Position numbers and translations under genes: made by a program. The notes under the pieces were generated by a model. It was not told the DNA's origin and did no database searches. It saw only the letters and a list, made by a program, of their open reading frames with translations. This document shows, piece by piece, positions 18,707 to 28,168 of a DNA stretch of 39,639 bases (its first letter is position 1; each line of letters begins with the position of its first letter). The stretch comes from an uncultured Atopobiaceae bacterium. GTDB lineage: Bacteria > Actinomycetota > Coriobacteriia > Coriobacteriales > Atopobiaceae. The stretch lies in contig CALUJM010000021.1 of assembly GCA_944320975.1 (NCBI GenBank), positions 1 through 39,639 of the forward strand, written 5' to 3'.

Positions 18707-18769
18707 TTGGGGACAGTCCCCAACTAACAGAAAAGATTTATGTAAATTGGGGACTGTCCCCAACTAACA
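18701..18769. repeat. inverted pair of 29-nt GACAG palindromes, copies b and c
   Basis: Copy b (18701-18729, + strand) has 14-bp perfect arms, TGTTAGTTGGGGAC and GTCCCCAACTAACA, around a central A. Copy c (18741-18769, minus strand) has the same GACAG core on the minus strand with 12 of 14 arm positions pairing. They share a direct block GTCCCCAACTAACAGA-like at 18716 and 18756. The spacer is 11 nt, AT-rich. The pair begins with the last codon of the patatin gene and ends right at the AGAGGAG ribosome-binding site of the GH31 gene. Confidence 0.95.
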
Positions 18770-18781
18770 GAGGAGCGGTAC

Positions 18782-21460
18782 GTGATAGATGTTCGTGTGG
18801 ATTCCGAGCGGCCCTATCAAGCGCTCGTCGCCCTGTGCGCCGGCGAGAAGGACCTGCCGTGCCGCATCTCCTTTCTCGATGAGACGATCGTCCGCGTGAC
18901 GGTGGACCCCACAGGCGCCTTTGCACAGTACGCGACCCCGCGCTCGCCGGAGCACGTCGCGCGCATTCAGGCCCAGCCCGACGAATCCGACGTCTACACC
19001 CATCCCGCCGTGAGCGTGCGGGACGAGAACGCGAAGGTCGCCGTGTGCGCCGGCGGCACAGAGGTTCTTGTCGACAAGAACGATGGGCGGCTGACCTTCC
19101 GGCGCCGGGGGCGCGTCGTCGTGCGGGAGGCGGCCCCGCTCGAGCTGGGGCCCTGCCGCTCCACGCAGAGGCTGGCGACGGCGCCCGGCGAGCGCTTCTT
19201 CGGCGGCGGAACGCAAAACGGTCGCGTGAACCACGCGGGCGAGGTCGTGCGCATCGTGAGCACCCCCATGAACAGCAACCAGTGGGGCGACGGGGGCGTC
19301 GCGTCCCCAAGTCCGTTCTTCTGGTCGAGCGCGGGATACGGCATGCTGAGAAGCACGTTCTCCCCGGGCTCGTACGATTTCACGGGCGATGGCCGGACGG
19401 CCGTCCTGACCCACGAGGACCCCGTCTGCGACACCTACGTCCTGCTGGCCGACCCGGGCGACCTGCGCGTGACCGCCCGGTCGATCCTGCGCGCCTACTA
19501 CAAGGTGACGGGCGCGCCCGCACTGCTCCCTGACTTCGCCTTCTACCTCGGGCACCTCAACGCCTACAACCGCGACGCCTGGTCGCGCGAGCCCGAGGAC
19601 GGGGCGCAGGAGTGGGTCGTGCGCGGCTCGGGGCCGGCGGACGGGCCGGGCGAGACGCGCTACGAGCTGGGGCGCCGCCGCGGCTATGTGGTGCCCGAGG
19701 GGCATCTCGCCGAGTCGCTCAACGGTCCCGACGAGGTCCTCGCCGCCTCGGCCGAGAAATACCGCGGGCAGACCCCCTACGAGTTCTCCGCGCGCGCCGT
19801 CATCGACGCTCACGCGGCGCACGACATGCCCCTCGGCTGGATCTTGCCCAACGACGGCTACGGAGCGGGCTACGGCCACAACGGCTACGAGATGACCGGC
19901 GGCGTCGACGCGGACGGGGGGAGCTCGCCCGAGCGGCTCGCCGCCATCGCGGCCAACGTCGACAACCTCGCGTCCTTCTCGGCCTACGCCAACGAGCGGG
20001 GCGTGGAGGTCGGCCTCTGGGCGCAGTCCCAGATCACGCCCTCGCCGGACCCCTCCGTCACCTGGCAGAACCTCCGCGACTTTGACGCGGAGGTGTCCCG
20101 CGCGGGCGTCCGCGCGCTCAAGACGGACGAGGAGTGGGTCGGCGAGGGCTACTCCTTCGGCCTCAACGCCACGCGCCAGGGCTACGAGATGCTCGCCGGG
20201 CGCACGGGCGAGCGGCCCTTCGTCCTCACGCTGGACGGCTGGGCGGGCACGCAGCGCTACGCCGCGGTGTGGTCCGGGGACCAGGACGGCAGCGACTGGG
20301 AGTACATCCGCATGCACGTGCCCACCTACATAGGGCAGGGCCTCTCGGGCAACCCCAACGTCGGCTCGGATCTGGACGGGATCTTCGGCGGCGACGCCAT
20401 CGTGGCGACGCGGGACTTCCAGTGGAAGGCCCTCACGCCCATCATGCTCGACATGGACGGCTGGGGCTCGCTGCCCAAGCTCCCGTACGCGAACGGCGAC
20501 CCGCACACGGGCATCTGCCGCATGTACCTCAAGCTCAAGAGCACCCTCATGCCCTACCTACGCACGTGCGCGGCGTCGGCCTCGTGCGTCGAGGGCTGGG
20601 AGGGAAACGACGACCTGGGCCTGCCCATGGTGCGCTCGGTCCTTCTCGCTGGAGGCGAACCGGGCGAGAAGAGCGCCGAGAAGTACGAGTTCCTGCTGGG
20701 CGACGCGCTGCTTGTGGCGCCCGTCTACCGCAACGGGAGCGCCGACGAGGCGGGCAACGACGTGCGCGACGGCATCTGGCTTCCCGGCGGCCCGGATGAC
20801 GTCTGGTTCGACTTCTTCTCGGGGGAGCGGTACCGCGGCGGGCAGGTGCTCGACGGCTTCGATGCGCCCCTCTGGAAGCTGCCGCTCTTCGTGCGCGGTG
20901 GCGCGATCGTGCCGCGCTGGGCGGCGCACAACAACCCGCGTCAAAAAAGCGGGCTCAACCCGGGCGGCATCGACCGGGCGCACCCTACCGTGGACTTCTG
21001 GCCCGTGGAGGGCGAGAGCCGCTTCGTCGCGTGCGAGGACGACGGTCGAGGCTTTGGCGGGTGCGTCGCGACCGACTACGCGTGCCGGGCGGCGGGCGAC
21101 GAGACCGTCCTTGTCGCCGGGCCTTCGCGCGGGGGCTACGGGGGCTTTGAGCCGATGCGCTCCGTCACGCTCCGGGCGAGGGTCGGCCGCCGCCCTGCAG
21201 GCGTGATCGCCCGGCTTGGCGAGAAGGACCTCGAGCTCGTCGAGGTGGCGAGCCGCGAGGCGCTGGAGGCCGTCGAGCTCGCCCCGGGGACGGCGGCGTG
21301 GCTCTACGAGGAGGCGCCGGCGGTCGAGACCTATGCCCCGGAGGAAGAGGGCCTGCTCGCAGGCATGGTCGCCGGGGCCCATGGCGCGCCACGCGTGAGC
21401 GTGCGCTTTGCGCGCGGGGACGTGCGCGAGGGGCCGCGACGGGTGGTCCTTCTCGGCTGA
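18782..21460 (+). CDS. glycoside hydrolase family 31 enzyme
   Basis: An 892-residue alpha-glycosidase. An N-terminal beta domain (to about 260) leads into a TIM barrel. The likely nucleophile is Asp449 in ALKTDEEW (compare KTDFGE in YicI-type enzymes) and the acid/base is Asp500 in WSGDQDG. The LSGNPNVGSDLDG block follows, then beta-domains to the C-terminus. No signal peptide is visible, so it likely acts on imported glycans. GTG 18782 lies 6 nt after AGAGGAG. Substrate unclear: alpha-glucoside, alpha-xyloside or, as in a GH31 subfamily, alpha-N-acetylgalactosaminide are all possible. It is alone apart from the patatin gene; no sugar transporter is near. It ends 4 nt before a large inverted repeat. 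Confidence 0.86.
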   Translation: MIDVRVDSERPYQALVALCAGEKDLPCRISFLDETIVRVTVDPTGAFAQYATPRSPEHVARIQAQPDESDVYTHPAVSVRDENAKVAVCAGGTEVLVDKNDGRLTFRRRGRVVVREAAPLELGPCRSTQRLATAPGERFFGGGTQNGRVNHAGEVVRIVSTPMNSNQWGDGGVASPSPFFWSSAGYGMLRSTFSPGSYDFTGDGRTAVLTHEDPVCDTYVLLADPGDLRVTARSILRAYYKVTGAPALLPDFAFYLGHLNAYNRDAWSREPEDGAQEWVVRGSGPADGPGETRYELGRRRGYVVPEGHLAESLNGPDEVLAASAEKYRGQTPYEFSARAVIDAHAAHDMPLGWILPNDGYGAGYGHNGYEMTGGVDADGGSSPERLAAIAANVDNLASFSAYANERGVEVGLWAQSQITPSPDPSVTWQNLRDFDAEVSRAGVRALKTDEEWVGEGYSFGLNATRQGYEMLAGRTGERPFVLTLDGWAGTQRYAAVWSGDQDGSDWEYIRMHVPTYIGQGLSGNPNVGSDLDGIFGGDAIVATRDFQWKALTPIMLDMDGWGSLPKLPYANGDPHTGICRMYLKLKSTLMPYLRTCAASASCVEGWEGNDDLGLPMVRSVLLAGGEPGEKSAEKYEFLLGDALLVAPVYRNGSADEAGNDVRDGIWLPGGPDDVWFDFFSGERYRGGQVLDGFDAPLWKLPLFVRGGAIVPRWAAHNNPRQKSGLNPGGIDRAHPTVDFWPVEGESRFVACEDDGRGFGGCVATDYACRAAGDETVLVAGPSRGGYGGFEPMRSVTLRARVGRRPAGVIARLGEKDLELVEVASREALEAVELAPGTAAWLYEEAPAVETYAPEEEGLLAGMVAGAHGAPRVSVRFARGDVREGPRRVVLLG

Positions 21461-21464
21461 TTGA

Positions 21465-21569
21465 GGCAGTGGGGGCAGGCGCGTGACAATTAGGACAGGT
21501 TAAATTGTCACACCGCAGGCGCGTGACAATTTAACCTGTCCTAATTGTCACGCGCCTGCCCCCACTGCC
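21465..21569. repeat. perfect 47-bp inverted repeat containing GACAG palindromes d and e
   Basis: Left arm 21465-21511 and right arm 21523-21569 are exact reverse complements, separated by 11 nt. Each arm carries a 29-nt element (d at 21483-21511 on +, e at 21523-21551 on minus) which itself folds through GTGACAATT and AATTGTCAC, and 18 further bases starting GGCAGTGGGGG. A direct copy of the block GCAGGCGCGTGACAATT runs from the left arm into the spacer and right arm. The repeat begins 4 nt after the GH31 stop. Confidence 0.97.
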
Positions 21570-21581
21570 CCACCCGGGTTT

Positions 21582-21732
21582 GTGCGGCTTGTGGACGTTA
21601 TAATTTCCAGCTCAGCGCCCGCGCAATGCTGTATACTCGTACAGCTTTTCCACAGAGCCCCGTAATCTCTGATACAAAAGCACGGCGGTTTGTCCAGAAG
21701 CCGCCATCACGTAGGTACGTAGGAGGAGTCAA
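21582..21732 (+). promoter_or_regulatory. rplM promoter and structured leader
   Basis: A consensus -10 TATAAT stands at 21599-21604 and a second, TATACT, at 21632-21637; neither has a good -35 box. CTGTA and TACAG flanking TACTCG can pair just after. Nearer the gene GGCGG (21684-21688) pairs with CCGCC (21701-21705), suggesting a leader hairpin of the kind used for L13 autoregulation, though that is unproved here. The block GTGCGGCTTGTGGACG (21582-21597) resembles the minus strand of the repeats at 35281-35389. Confidence 0.5.
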
Positions 21733-22173
21733 GTGAAGAAGTCGACTCAGTTCGCCAAGAACGGCGAAGTCGAGCGCAAGTGGGTGCTCATCGACGCTGA
21801 GGGCGCCACGCTCGGTCGTCTTGCCACCACGGCTGCCATGATTCTTCGTGGCAAGAACAAGCCCCAGTACACCCCCAACGCCGACACCGGTGACTTCGTC
21901 GTCGTCATCAACGCCGACAAGGTCGTCCTCACGGGCGTGAAGGCCGATCACAAGCAGTACTGGCGCTACTCCGGCTACCTCGGAGGCCTCAAGCTCGAGA
22001 GCTTCCGCGAGGCTATGGAGAAGCACCCCGAGCGCGTCGTCGAGCACGCCATCAAGGGCATGCTCCCCAAGACCACCCTCGGCCGCAAGCAGGGCACCAA
22101 GCTCAAGGTCTACGCCGGCCCCGAGCACCCGCACACGGCCCAGAACCCCGTCCAGATCGATTGGAGGGCCTAA
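21733..22173 (+). CDS. rplM: 50S ribosomal protein L13
   Basis: L13 is an early-assembling large-subunit protein. The 146 residues match the family over the whole length: [53 protein letters not shown] and [13 protein letters not shown] 21733 is the start, 4 nt after AGGAGGAG. rpsI follows after 3 nt, forming the conserved L13-S9 operon. Confidence 0.98.
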   Translation: MKKSTQFAKNGEVERKWVLIDAEGATLGRLATTAAMILRGKNKPQYTPNADTGDFVVVINADKVVLTGVKADHKQYWRYSGYLGGLKLESFREAMEKHPERVVEHAIKGMLPKTTLGRKQGTKLKVYAGPEHPHTAQNPVQIDWRA

Positions 22174-22176
22174 CCG

Positions 22177-22572
<396 letters not shown>

Positions 22573-22595
22573 CATCTGGCTCATCTGCCTGTTCA

Positions 22596-22625
22596 GGGCT
22601 CCCGGGTGACCGGGGGCCCTTTTTC
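22596..22625 (+). terminator. Rho-independent terminator of rplM-rpsI
   Basis: GGGCTCCCGG (22596-22605) pairs with CCGGGGGCCC (22610-22619) with one G-T wobble and a GTGA loop, followed by TTTTT. Confidence 0.93.
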
Positions 22626-22719
22626 TGTAAATGGGCCGTTACCGTAGCCCGAGGCCGGCCGCGAGAGTACGATGGGACGGGCAGAATCGATCCTGACCTT
22701 CGTGTGAAAGGGGACGGGA

Positions 22720-24057
22720 ATGAAGTATTTCGGCACCGACGGATTCCGTGGAGTCGCCAACGAGGGGCTCGACGTCGAGCATGCCTACAAGATCGGTCGC
22801 TTCGTGGGCTGGTACTACGGGGCGCGCCAGGGCAAGAAGGCCCGCATCATCCTGGGCAAGGACACGCGCCGTTCGAGCTACATGTTCGAGTCCGCCCTCG
22901 TCTCGGGCCTCGTCGCCTCGGGCGCGGACGCCTACATGCTGCACGTCATTCCCACGCCCGGCGTCTCCTACGAGGTCGTCGACGGCGCGTTTGACTGCGG
23001 CGTCATGATCACCGCGTCCCACAACCCCTACACCGACAACGGCATCAAGCTCGTCAATGCCGAGGGCTACAAGATGGACGAGGACGTCCTCGAGCTCATC
23101 GAGGACTACATCGACGGCAAGTCCGAGGTGCCGCTGGCGACCGGCGACGCCATCGGCTGCACGGTCGACTACATGCAGGGGCGCAACCGCTACATCGCCC
23201 ACCTCATCGCGAGCGCCAACTTCTCACTCCAGGGCGTCAAGGTGGGGCTCGACTGCGCGAACGGTGCCGCGTCCTCCGTCGCCAAGCCCGTTTTCGACGC
23301 CCTGGGCGCCGACGTCCGCGTGATCAACAACAGCCCGGACGGCTTCAACATCAACGTCGACTGCGGCTCCACCCACATCGACCGCCTGCGCCGGCACGTG
23401 GTGGAACAGGGCCTTGACGTGGGCTTCGCCTACGACGGCGACGCCGACCGCTGCCTGGCCGTGGACGAGCGCGGCAACGTGGTCGACGGCGACCTCATCC
23501 TCTATATCTGCGGCGTCTACCTCAACAAGCACGGCCGCCTCACGGCCGGCACCGTGGTGCCCACCGTCATGAGCAACTACGGCCTCTTCAAGGCCCTCGA
23601 CGAGGCGAGCCTCTCCTACGAGACCACCGCGGTGGGCGACAAGAACGTCTATGCCTGCATGCGCGAGAACGGCTACAGCCTGGGCGGCGAGCAGTCCGGC
23701 CACATCATCTTCGGCGACATCGAGTGCACCGGGGACGGCATCATGACCTCCCTGCGCATCATGGAGGTCCTCCGTGCCGAGCGCGAGACGCTCTCGCAGC
23801 TCTGCGCGCCCGTGAAGCTCTATCCGCAGGAGCTCGTCAACGTCCGCGTGGCCGACAAGGACGCCGCCATGGGCGACGATGCGGTTCTCGCTGCGGTCAA
23901 AAAGGCCGAGGAGTTCCTTGCCGGCCAGGGACGCGTGCTCGTTCGCGCGTCCGGTACCGAGCCGCTGGTGCGCACGCTCGCCGAGGCGCCCACGGAGGAG
24001 CTGTGCCGCGAGGCCAACGCCATCGTCCTCGAGGCGCTGGAGCCTCACCGGGCCTAG
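22720..24057 (+). CDS. glmM: phosphoglucosamine mutase
   Basis: GlmM interconverts glucosamine-6-phosphate and glucosamine-1-phosphate for UDP-GlcNAc synthesis. The 445 residues show the catalytic phosphoserine Ser100 in ITASHNPYTDNG, the metal-binding loop DGDADRC, the sugar loop GGEQSGH, and the phosphate loop RASGTEPLVR. KYFGTDGFRG at the start is diagnostic. ATG 22720 follows AAAGGGGACGG. glmS, the preceding pathway step, begins 79 nt downstream, so two successive enzymes of amino-sugar supply are adjacent. Confidence 0.96.
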   Translation: MKYFGTDGFRGVANEGLDVEHAYKIGRFVGWYYGARQGKKARIILGKDTRRSSYMFESALVSGLVASGADAYMLHVIPTPGVSYEVVDGAFDCGVMITASHNPYTDNGIKLVNAEGYKMDEDVLELIEDYIDGKSEVPLATGDAIGCTVDYMQGRNRYIAHLIASANFSLQGVKVGLDCANGAASSVAKPVFDALGADVRVINNSPDGFNINVDCGSTHIDRLRRHVVEQGLDVGFAYDGDADRCLAVDERGNVVDGDLILYICGVYLNKHGRLTAGTVVPTVMSNYGLFKALDEASLSYETTAVGDKNVYACMRENGYSLGGEQSGHIIFGDIECTGDGIMTSLRIMEVLRAERETLSQLCAPVKLYPQELVNVRVADKDAAMGDDAVLAAVKKAEEFLAGQGRVLVRASGTEPLVRTLAEAPTEELCREANAIVLEALEPHRA

Positions 24058-24088
24058 CTCCGCGGGCGCGTCGCTCCGCGGTGCGGGC

Positions 24089-24097
24089 TGGTAGAAT
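24089..24097 (+). promoter_or_regulatory. extended -10 promoter for glmS
   Basis: TGGTAGAAT forms TG-N-TAGAAT, 39 nt before the glmS start, with no -35 match. The 79-nt gap is too short for a glmS ribozyme. Confidence 0.45.
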
Positions 24098-24136
24098 CGT
24101 AAACGTAGCTCAGACGCAGACGCGAGGAGGCTCCGC

Positions 24137-25987
24137 ATGTGCGGGATCGTAGGGTACACCGGCAGGGGTCAGGCGGTCGGCTATCTGCTCGAGGGCCTCA
24201 AGACCCTCGAGTACCGGGGATATGACTCCGCCGGCGTCGAGGTCGTGGGCCGCGACGGCGCCCTGCACGGCGTCAAGTGCGCAGGTCGCGTCGCGACGCT
24301 GGTCGAGCGCTGCGAGACCGCCAACCTCGTCGGGACGACGGGGATCGCCCACACGCGCTGGGCGACGCACGGCGCCCCGACCGACCGGAACTCCCATCCC
24401 CACCGCGACTGCACTGGCCGCATCGCCATCGTCCACAATGGCATCATCGAGAACTACCGCGAGCTGCGCTCCTACCTGCAGCGGAACGGCCACACGCTCG
24501 TCTCGGACACGGACTCCGAGGTCATCGCCCACCTGATCGAGGACGCCTGGGCGGGGCCATCCGCCGGCAACCTCGTGGGTGCCGTGCGCAACGCGGTGAG
24601 GCGTCTCGAGGGGTCCTGGGCGCTGGCGGTCGTCTGCGCGGACGCCCCGGGCGAGATCGTGTGCGCTCGAAACGGCTCGCCCCTCGTGGTGGCTTCGACG
24701 CCGGACGGCGCCTACGCCGCCTCGGACGTCACGCCGCTCGCCAACGTGAGCTCGCACGTCATCCAGCTCGAGAACGGCCAGCTGGCCCGCCTCGAGGAGT
24801 CGGGCCGCGTGAGCGTCTTCGACTCTGAGGGCGCGGAGGTCGCAGTGCCCTCCACGATCGATATCGACTGGGATGCGTCTGCAGCGACGCTCGGCGGCTA
24901 CGCAGACTTTATGGCCAAGGAGATCGCCGAGCAGCCCGAGGCGATCGAGCGCCTGCTCGACGGGCGAATGGGCCCGCACGGCGTCACCCTCGACGAGCTC
25001 ACCATGACGGGCGAGGAGCTCGCCTCGGTCGACCGGGTCTACCTGATCGCATGCGGCACCTCCTACCATGTGAGCCTCATCGCCCGGACGCTCATCCAGA
25101 CGTGGGCCAAGGTCCCCGTCGTCTGCGACTACGCGTCGGAGTTCAACTACGAGCAGGACGTGCTCGTCACGCCTCGCACGCTGGGGGTCATCATCACCCA
25201 GTCCGGAGAGACCGCCGACACGCTCACCGCGGCGCGACGCCTCAAGGGGATGGGCTGCAAGGTGTTCGCCATCACCAACGTCCTGGGGTCGACCGCGGCG
25301 CGCGAGTCGGACGGCGTCCTCTACGTCCAGGCGGGCCCCGAGGTGTGCGTGGCGTCCACGAAGGCCTATACCGCCCAGATGGTCGCGAGCGCGCTGCTCG
25401 CGCTGCGTCTCGCCGAGGCGAGGGGCGAGATGGACCGCCTGGAGGTGGAGCGCCACTACGGGGACCTCTGCGAGATCCCCGACCTCATCCGCGAGGTCAT
25501 CTCGCGATCGTGGCAGGACAAGCGCGCCGCCCAGCTCTTCCGGCGCGCGCACTCGGCGCTGTTCCTCGGCCGGGGCGTCAACGCGACCACGGCCCTCGAG
25601 GGGGCGCTCAAGCTCAAGGAGATCAGCTACCTCCATGCCGAGGCGTATCCTGCCGGCGAGATGAAGCACGGGCCGATCGCCCTTCTCGAGCCGGGCTTCC
25701 CCGTGGTCGCCATCGTTCCCGAGGACCGCGTCCACGATAAGACGGTCTCCAACATCCAAGAGGTCATCGCCCGCGGCGCCGTATGCGTCGCCGTCGCCAC
25801 CGACGGCGACGAGGCGGTGGCGTCGCTCGTCGAGCACGTCCTGTGGATTCCCCGCGTGCCCGACGAGCTGCTCGTGCCCATCGTCGCCGTCGTTCACCTG
25901 CAGATGCTCGCCCGCCACGTGGCGCGCCTGCGGGGCTGCGACGTGGACAAGCCGCGCAACCTCGCGAAATCGGTTACGGTGGAGTAG
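24137..25987 (+). CDS. glmS: glutamine--fructose-6-phosphate aminotransferase (isomerizing)
   Basis: GlmS makes glucosamine-6-phosphate from fructose-6-phosphate and glutamine. The 616 residues begin MCGIVGYTG, with Cys2 as the glutaminase nucleophile, then GYDSAGVEV, THGAPTDRNSHPH and NGIIENY in the N-terminal domain. Two SIS sugar-isomerase domains occupy about 280-616, with ACGTSYHVSLIA, TQSGETADTL and the C-terminal CDVDKPRNLAKSVTVE. ATG 24137 follows GAGGAGG. The stop codon is 2 nt before acpS, so the genes continue as one transcription unit through alr and beyond. Confidence 0.97.
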   Translation: MCGIVGYTGRGQAVGYLLEGLKTLEYRGYDSAGVEVVGRDGALHGVKCAGRVATLVERCETANLVGTTGIAHTRWATHGAPTDRNSHPHRDCTGRIAIVHNGIIENYRELRSYLQRNGHTLVSDTDSEVIAHLIEDAWAGPSAGNLVGAVRNAVRRLEGSWALAVVCADAPGEIVCARNGSPLVVASTPDGAYAASDVTPLANVSSHVIQLENGQLARLEESGRVSVFDSEGAEVAVPSTIDIDWDASAATLGGYADFMAKEIAEQPEAIERLLDGRMGPHGVTLDELTMTGEELASVDRVYLIACGTSYHVSLIARTLIQTWAKVPVVCDYASEFNYEQDVLVTPRTLGVIITQSGETADTLTAARRLKGMGCKVFAITNVLGSTAARESDGVLYVQAGPEVCVASTKAYTAQMVASALLALRLAEARGEMDRLEVERHYGDLCEIPDLIREVISRSWQDKRAAQLFRRAHSALFLGRGVNATTALEGALKLKEISYLHAEAYPAGEMKHGPIALLEPGFPVVAIVPEDRVHDKTVSNIQEVIARGAVCVAVATDGDEAVASLVEHVLWIPRVPDELLVPIVAVVHLQMLARHVARLRGCDVDKPRNLAKSVTVE

Positions 25988-25989
25988 GT

Positions 25990-26529
25990 ATGGCAACGGC
26001 AGGGATAGGCGTCGACATGCTCGAGATCGAGCGCATGGAGCGCGTCCTCAGGAGGCGGCCGCGCTTCGCCCAGCGCGTCTTCACGGAGGAGGAGCGCGCC
26101 TACTGCGAGAAGAGCGCGCGGCCGGCGGAGCACTACGCCGCGCGCTTCGCCGCACGGGAGGCGGTGCTCAAGGCGCTGGGCACGGGCTTTTCCGGGGGGA
26201 TCGGGCTCAGGGACGTCTCGGTCTCCCGCGACGAGTCGGGCAGGCCGCGCGTCGTTCTCGCGGGCCGGGCCGCCGAGGTGGCCCGCGGGCGGGGCGTCCG
26301 GGAGATCGCCCTCTCGATCTCACATACGCGCGACGTCGCGGTCGCAAACGCCATCGCCGTGACCGATGACGTGCGACCGACTCCCCCCGCCCGAGACGAG
26401 GCGGCGCGGGCGCTCGCGACCTCGTTCAAGGAGGCGCGCTCGGTGCTCGACGAGCTCGAACGCGTCCAGGAGGCCGCGCTCGAGGGGCTCGAGGGACGCG
26501 CCGGCGACAAGGACACTGTGAAGGAGTGA
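25990..26529 (+). CDS. acpS: holo-[acyl-carrier-protein] synthase with C-terminal extension
   Basis: AcpS transfers 4'-phosphopantetheine from CoA to acyl carrier protein. The 179 residues have the family start GIGVDMLEIERM, the ARFAAREAVLKALGTG motif with the metal-binding Glu, and ISHTRDVAVANAIA. Most AcpS proteins are about 120-130 residues; here an extra ~55 charged residues follow VTDD, predicted to be mostly helical (DEAARALATSFKEARSVLDE). The ATG is 2 nt after the glmS stop. The nnr gene starts 4 nt after its stop. The function of the extension is unknown. Confidence 0.92.
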   Translation: MATAGIGVDMLEIERMERVLRRRPRFAQRVFTEEERAYCEKSARPAEHYAARFAAREAVLKALGTGFSGGIGLRDVSVSRDESGRPRVVLAGRAAEVARGRGVREIALSISHTRDVAVANAIAVTDDVRPTPPARDEAARALATSFKEARSVLDELERVQEAALEGLEGRAGDKDTVKE

Positions 26530-26533
26530 GGGT

Positions 26534-28141
26534 ATGCAGCCAGTGCTCAACATCGAGGACGTCAAGTGCGTCGAGGTCGCGCTCACCCGTGAGGGCGTGA
26601 GCGTCTCCGAGCTCATGCACCGCGCGGGCTGCGCGGCGGCGCAGGAAGTCCTGGAGCTGGGCGATGTCGACAACGTCGTCGTTCTCGCCGGCCTCGGGAA
26701 CAACGGCGGGGACGGCTGGGTCGCCGCCGAGGCGCTCCACGCGCACGGGGCGAACGTCACCGTGGTGACGCCGGTCGACCCCGACGAGCTTGCGGGCGAC
26801 CTCGCCCGTCAGGTGGCGCAGAGCGCCGTGCGCGCGGGCATCCAGCCCATGGTGGGCCCCTCGCGCGACGAGCTGGAGAACCTGCTGGCCGCGGCCGACG
26901 TCGTCCTCGACTGCATGCTCGGCACGGGGTTTCACGGCGACGTCCGCTCCCCCTTTGACATCTGGATCGAGTGCGTGAACGCGTGCCAGGCACGGGTCGT
27001 CTCCGTCGACGTCCCGAGCGGGCTCTCGGCGCAGACCGGCCGCGCCTCGGCGGAGTGCGTGGTCGCAGACATGACCGTGACCATGCTCGCGCTCAAGCCC
27101 GGGCTGCTTGCCGATGACGGCCGCGACGTCTGCGGCGCCATCGTCGTCGCCCCGCTCGCGGAGCAGACCGAGCGTCTCGTCATCGACGCCGACCCGGTCG
27201 CCTGGCGTACGGACCTCATCGACTACCTCGACGTCGTGGCGCCCTCGTCCATGGCTGTCGACAAGTACGCGCGCGGATCGGTGCTCGTGGTCGGCGGCTC
27301 GAGGCGCTACCCCGGCGCCGCGATCATGGCGGCGCGCGCGGCAGCCCGTATGGGGGCGGGGTACGTGACGCTCGCGGTCCCCGCCTCGCAGGCCTTCGTC
27401 GCCCAGACGCACCTGCTCGAGACCCCTGTGGTGCCTCTTCCCGAGGATGAGGACGGTACGATCTCCGCCGACGCTCGCGACGTGGTCGTCAAGCTCGCGG
27501 AGCGCTCGTCCGCCGTGCTCGTGGGCCCCGGGATGCGCGTGACGAGCGGGACCTCGTCGATCGTCTCGGCGCTGCTCGAGACCGACGTCCCCCTCGTCAT
27601 CGATGCGGACGGCCTCAACTGCCTCGCCCGCATCACCGACGATTCCCTCCCGGAGTTCCCCGAGGTCACGCGTCGCCCCTCTCCGCTCATCCTGACGCCG
27701 CACCGGGCCGAGCTCGGGCGGCTCGTGGGCGCCGCCGACAACCCGCCCGACTCCCTGGTCGCCCAGCTCGAGGCCGCCCGCAAGGTCGTCTGGTCGGACG
27801 GAGGGTCGGAGCTCGTCGTCGTGGCAAAGGGGACGGCGACCGGCTGCGTGAGCGTCGAGCGCGCCGTGCTTCCCAAGCCCGGCCCCGCCGCCCTCGCGAC
27901 CGCCGGTTCGGGGGACGTGCTCGCCGGAATGATGGTCTCCGCGCTCGCCCAGCGCAAGGGGGAGGAGCGCGACCTCGCCCTTCTCGCCGCCTACGTCTGC
28001 GAGATCCACGGCTACGCGGGCTCGCTCGCGGCGGAGCGCGTCGGCGCGCACGCCGTGGTGGCCACGGACGTCATCGACGTCATCGGGCTTGCCCAGGACG
28101 CCGTCGAGGAGCACGTGATGTACCCCGCCTCCGGCGAGTAG
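26534..28141 (+). CDS. nnr: bifunctional NAD(P)H-hydrate repair enzyme (epimerase and dehydratase)
   Basis: Repairs damaged NAD(P)H hydrates. The 535 residues split into an N-terminal NnrE epimerase (about 1-215; GLGNNGGDGWVAAEAL, and the cofactor-site SVDVPSGLSAQTG) and a C-terminal NnrD ADP-dependent dehydratase (about 240-525; VVGGSRRYPGAAIMAA, LILTPHRAELGRL, and the catalytic GSGDVLAGM). This is the common fused bacterial form. ATG 26534 has AAGGAGTGAGGG directly before it. It lies between acpS and alr in the same run of genes, as in many Gram-positive genomes. Confidence 0.94.
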   Translation: MQPVLNIEDVKCVEVALTREGVSVSELMHRAGCAAAQEVLELGDVDNVVVLAGLGNNGGDGWVAAEALHAHGANVTVVTPVDPDELAGDLARQVAQSAVRAGIQPMVGPSRDELENLLAAADVVLDCMLGTGFHGDVRSPFDIWIECVNACQARVVSVDVPSGLSAQTGRASAECVVADMTVTMLALKPGLLADDGRDVCGAIVVAPLAEQTERLVIDADPVAWRTDLIDYLDVVAPSSMAVDKYARGSVLVVGGSRRYPGAAIMAARAAARMGAGYVTLAVPASQAFVAQTHLLETPVVPLPEDEDGTISADARDVVVKLAERSSAVLVGPGMRVTSGTSSIVSALLETDVPLVIDADGLNCLARITDDSLPEFPEVTRRPSPLILTPHRAELGRLVGAADNPPDSLVAQLEAARKVVWSDGGSELVVVAKGTATGCVSVERAVLPKPGPAALATAGSGDVLAGMMVSALAQRKGEERDLALLAAYVCEIHGYAGSLAAERVGAHAVVATDVIDVIGLAQDAVEEHVMYPASGE

Positions 28142-28168
28142 CCGCGACGGGGAATCGAGGAGGCTGTG

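Noticed and set aside
24058..24136. glmS ribozyme
   Set aside because: The 79-nt gap is too short and lacks the ribozyme core; an extended -10 promoter occupies part of it.
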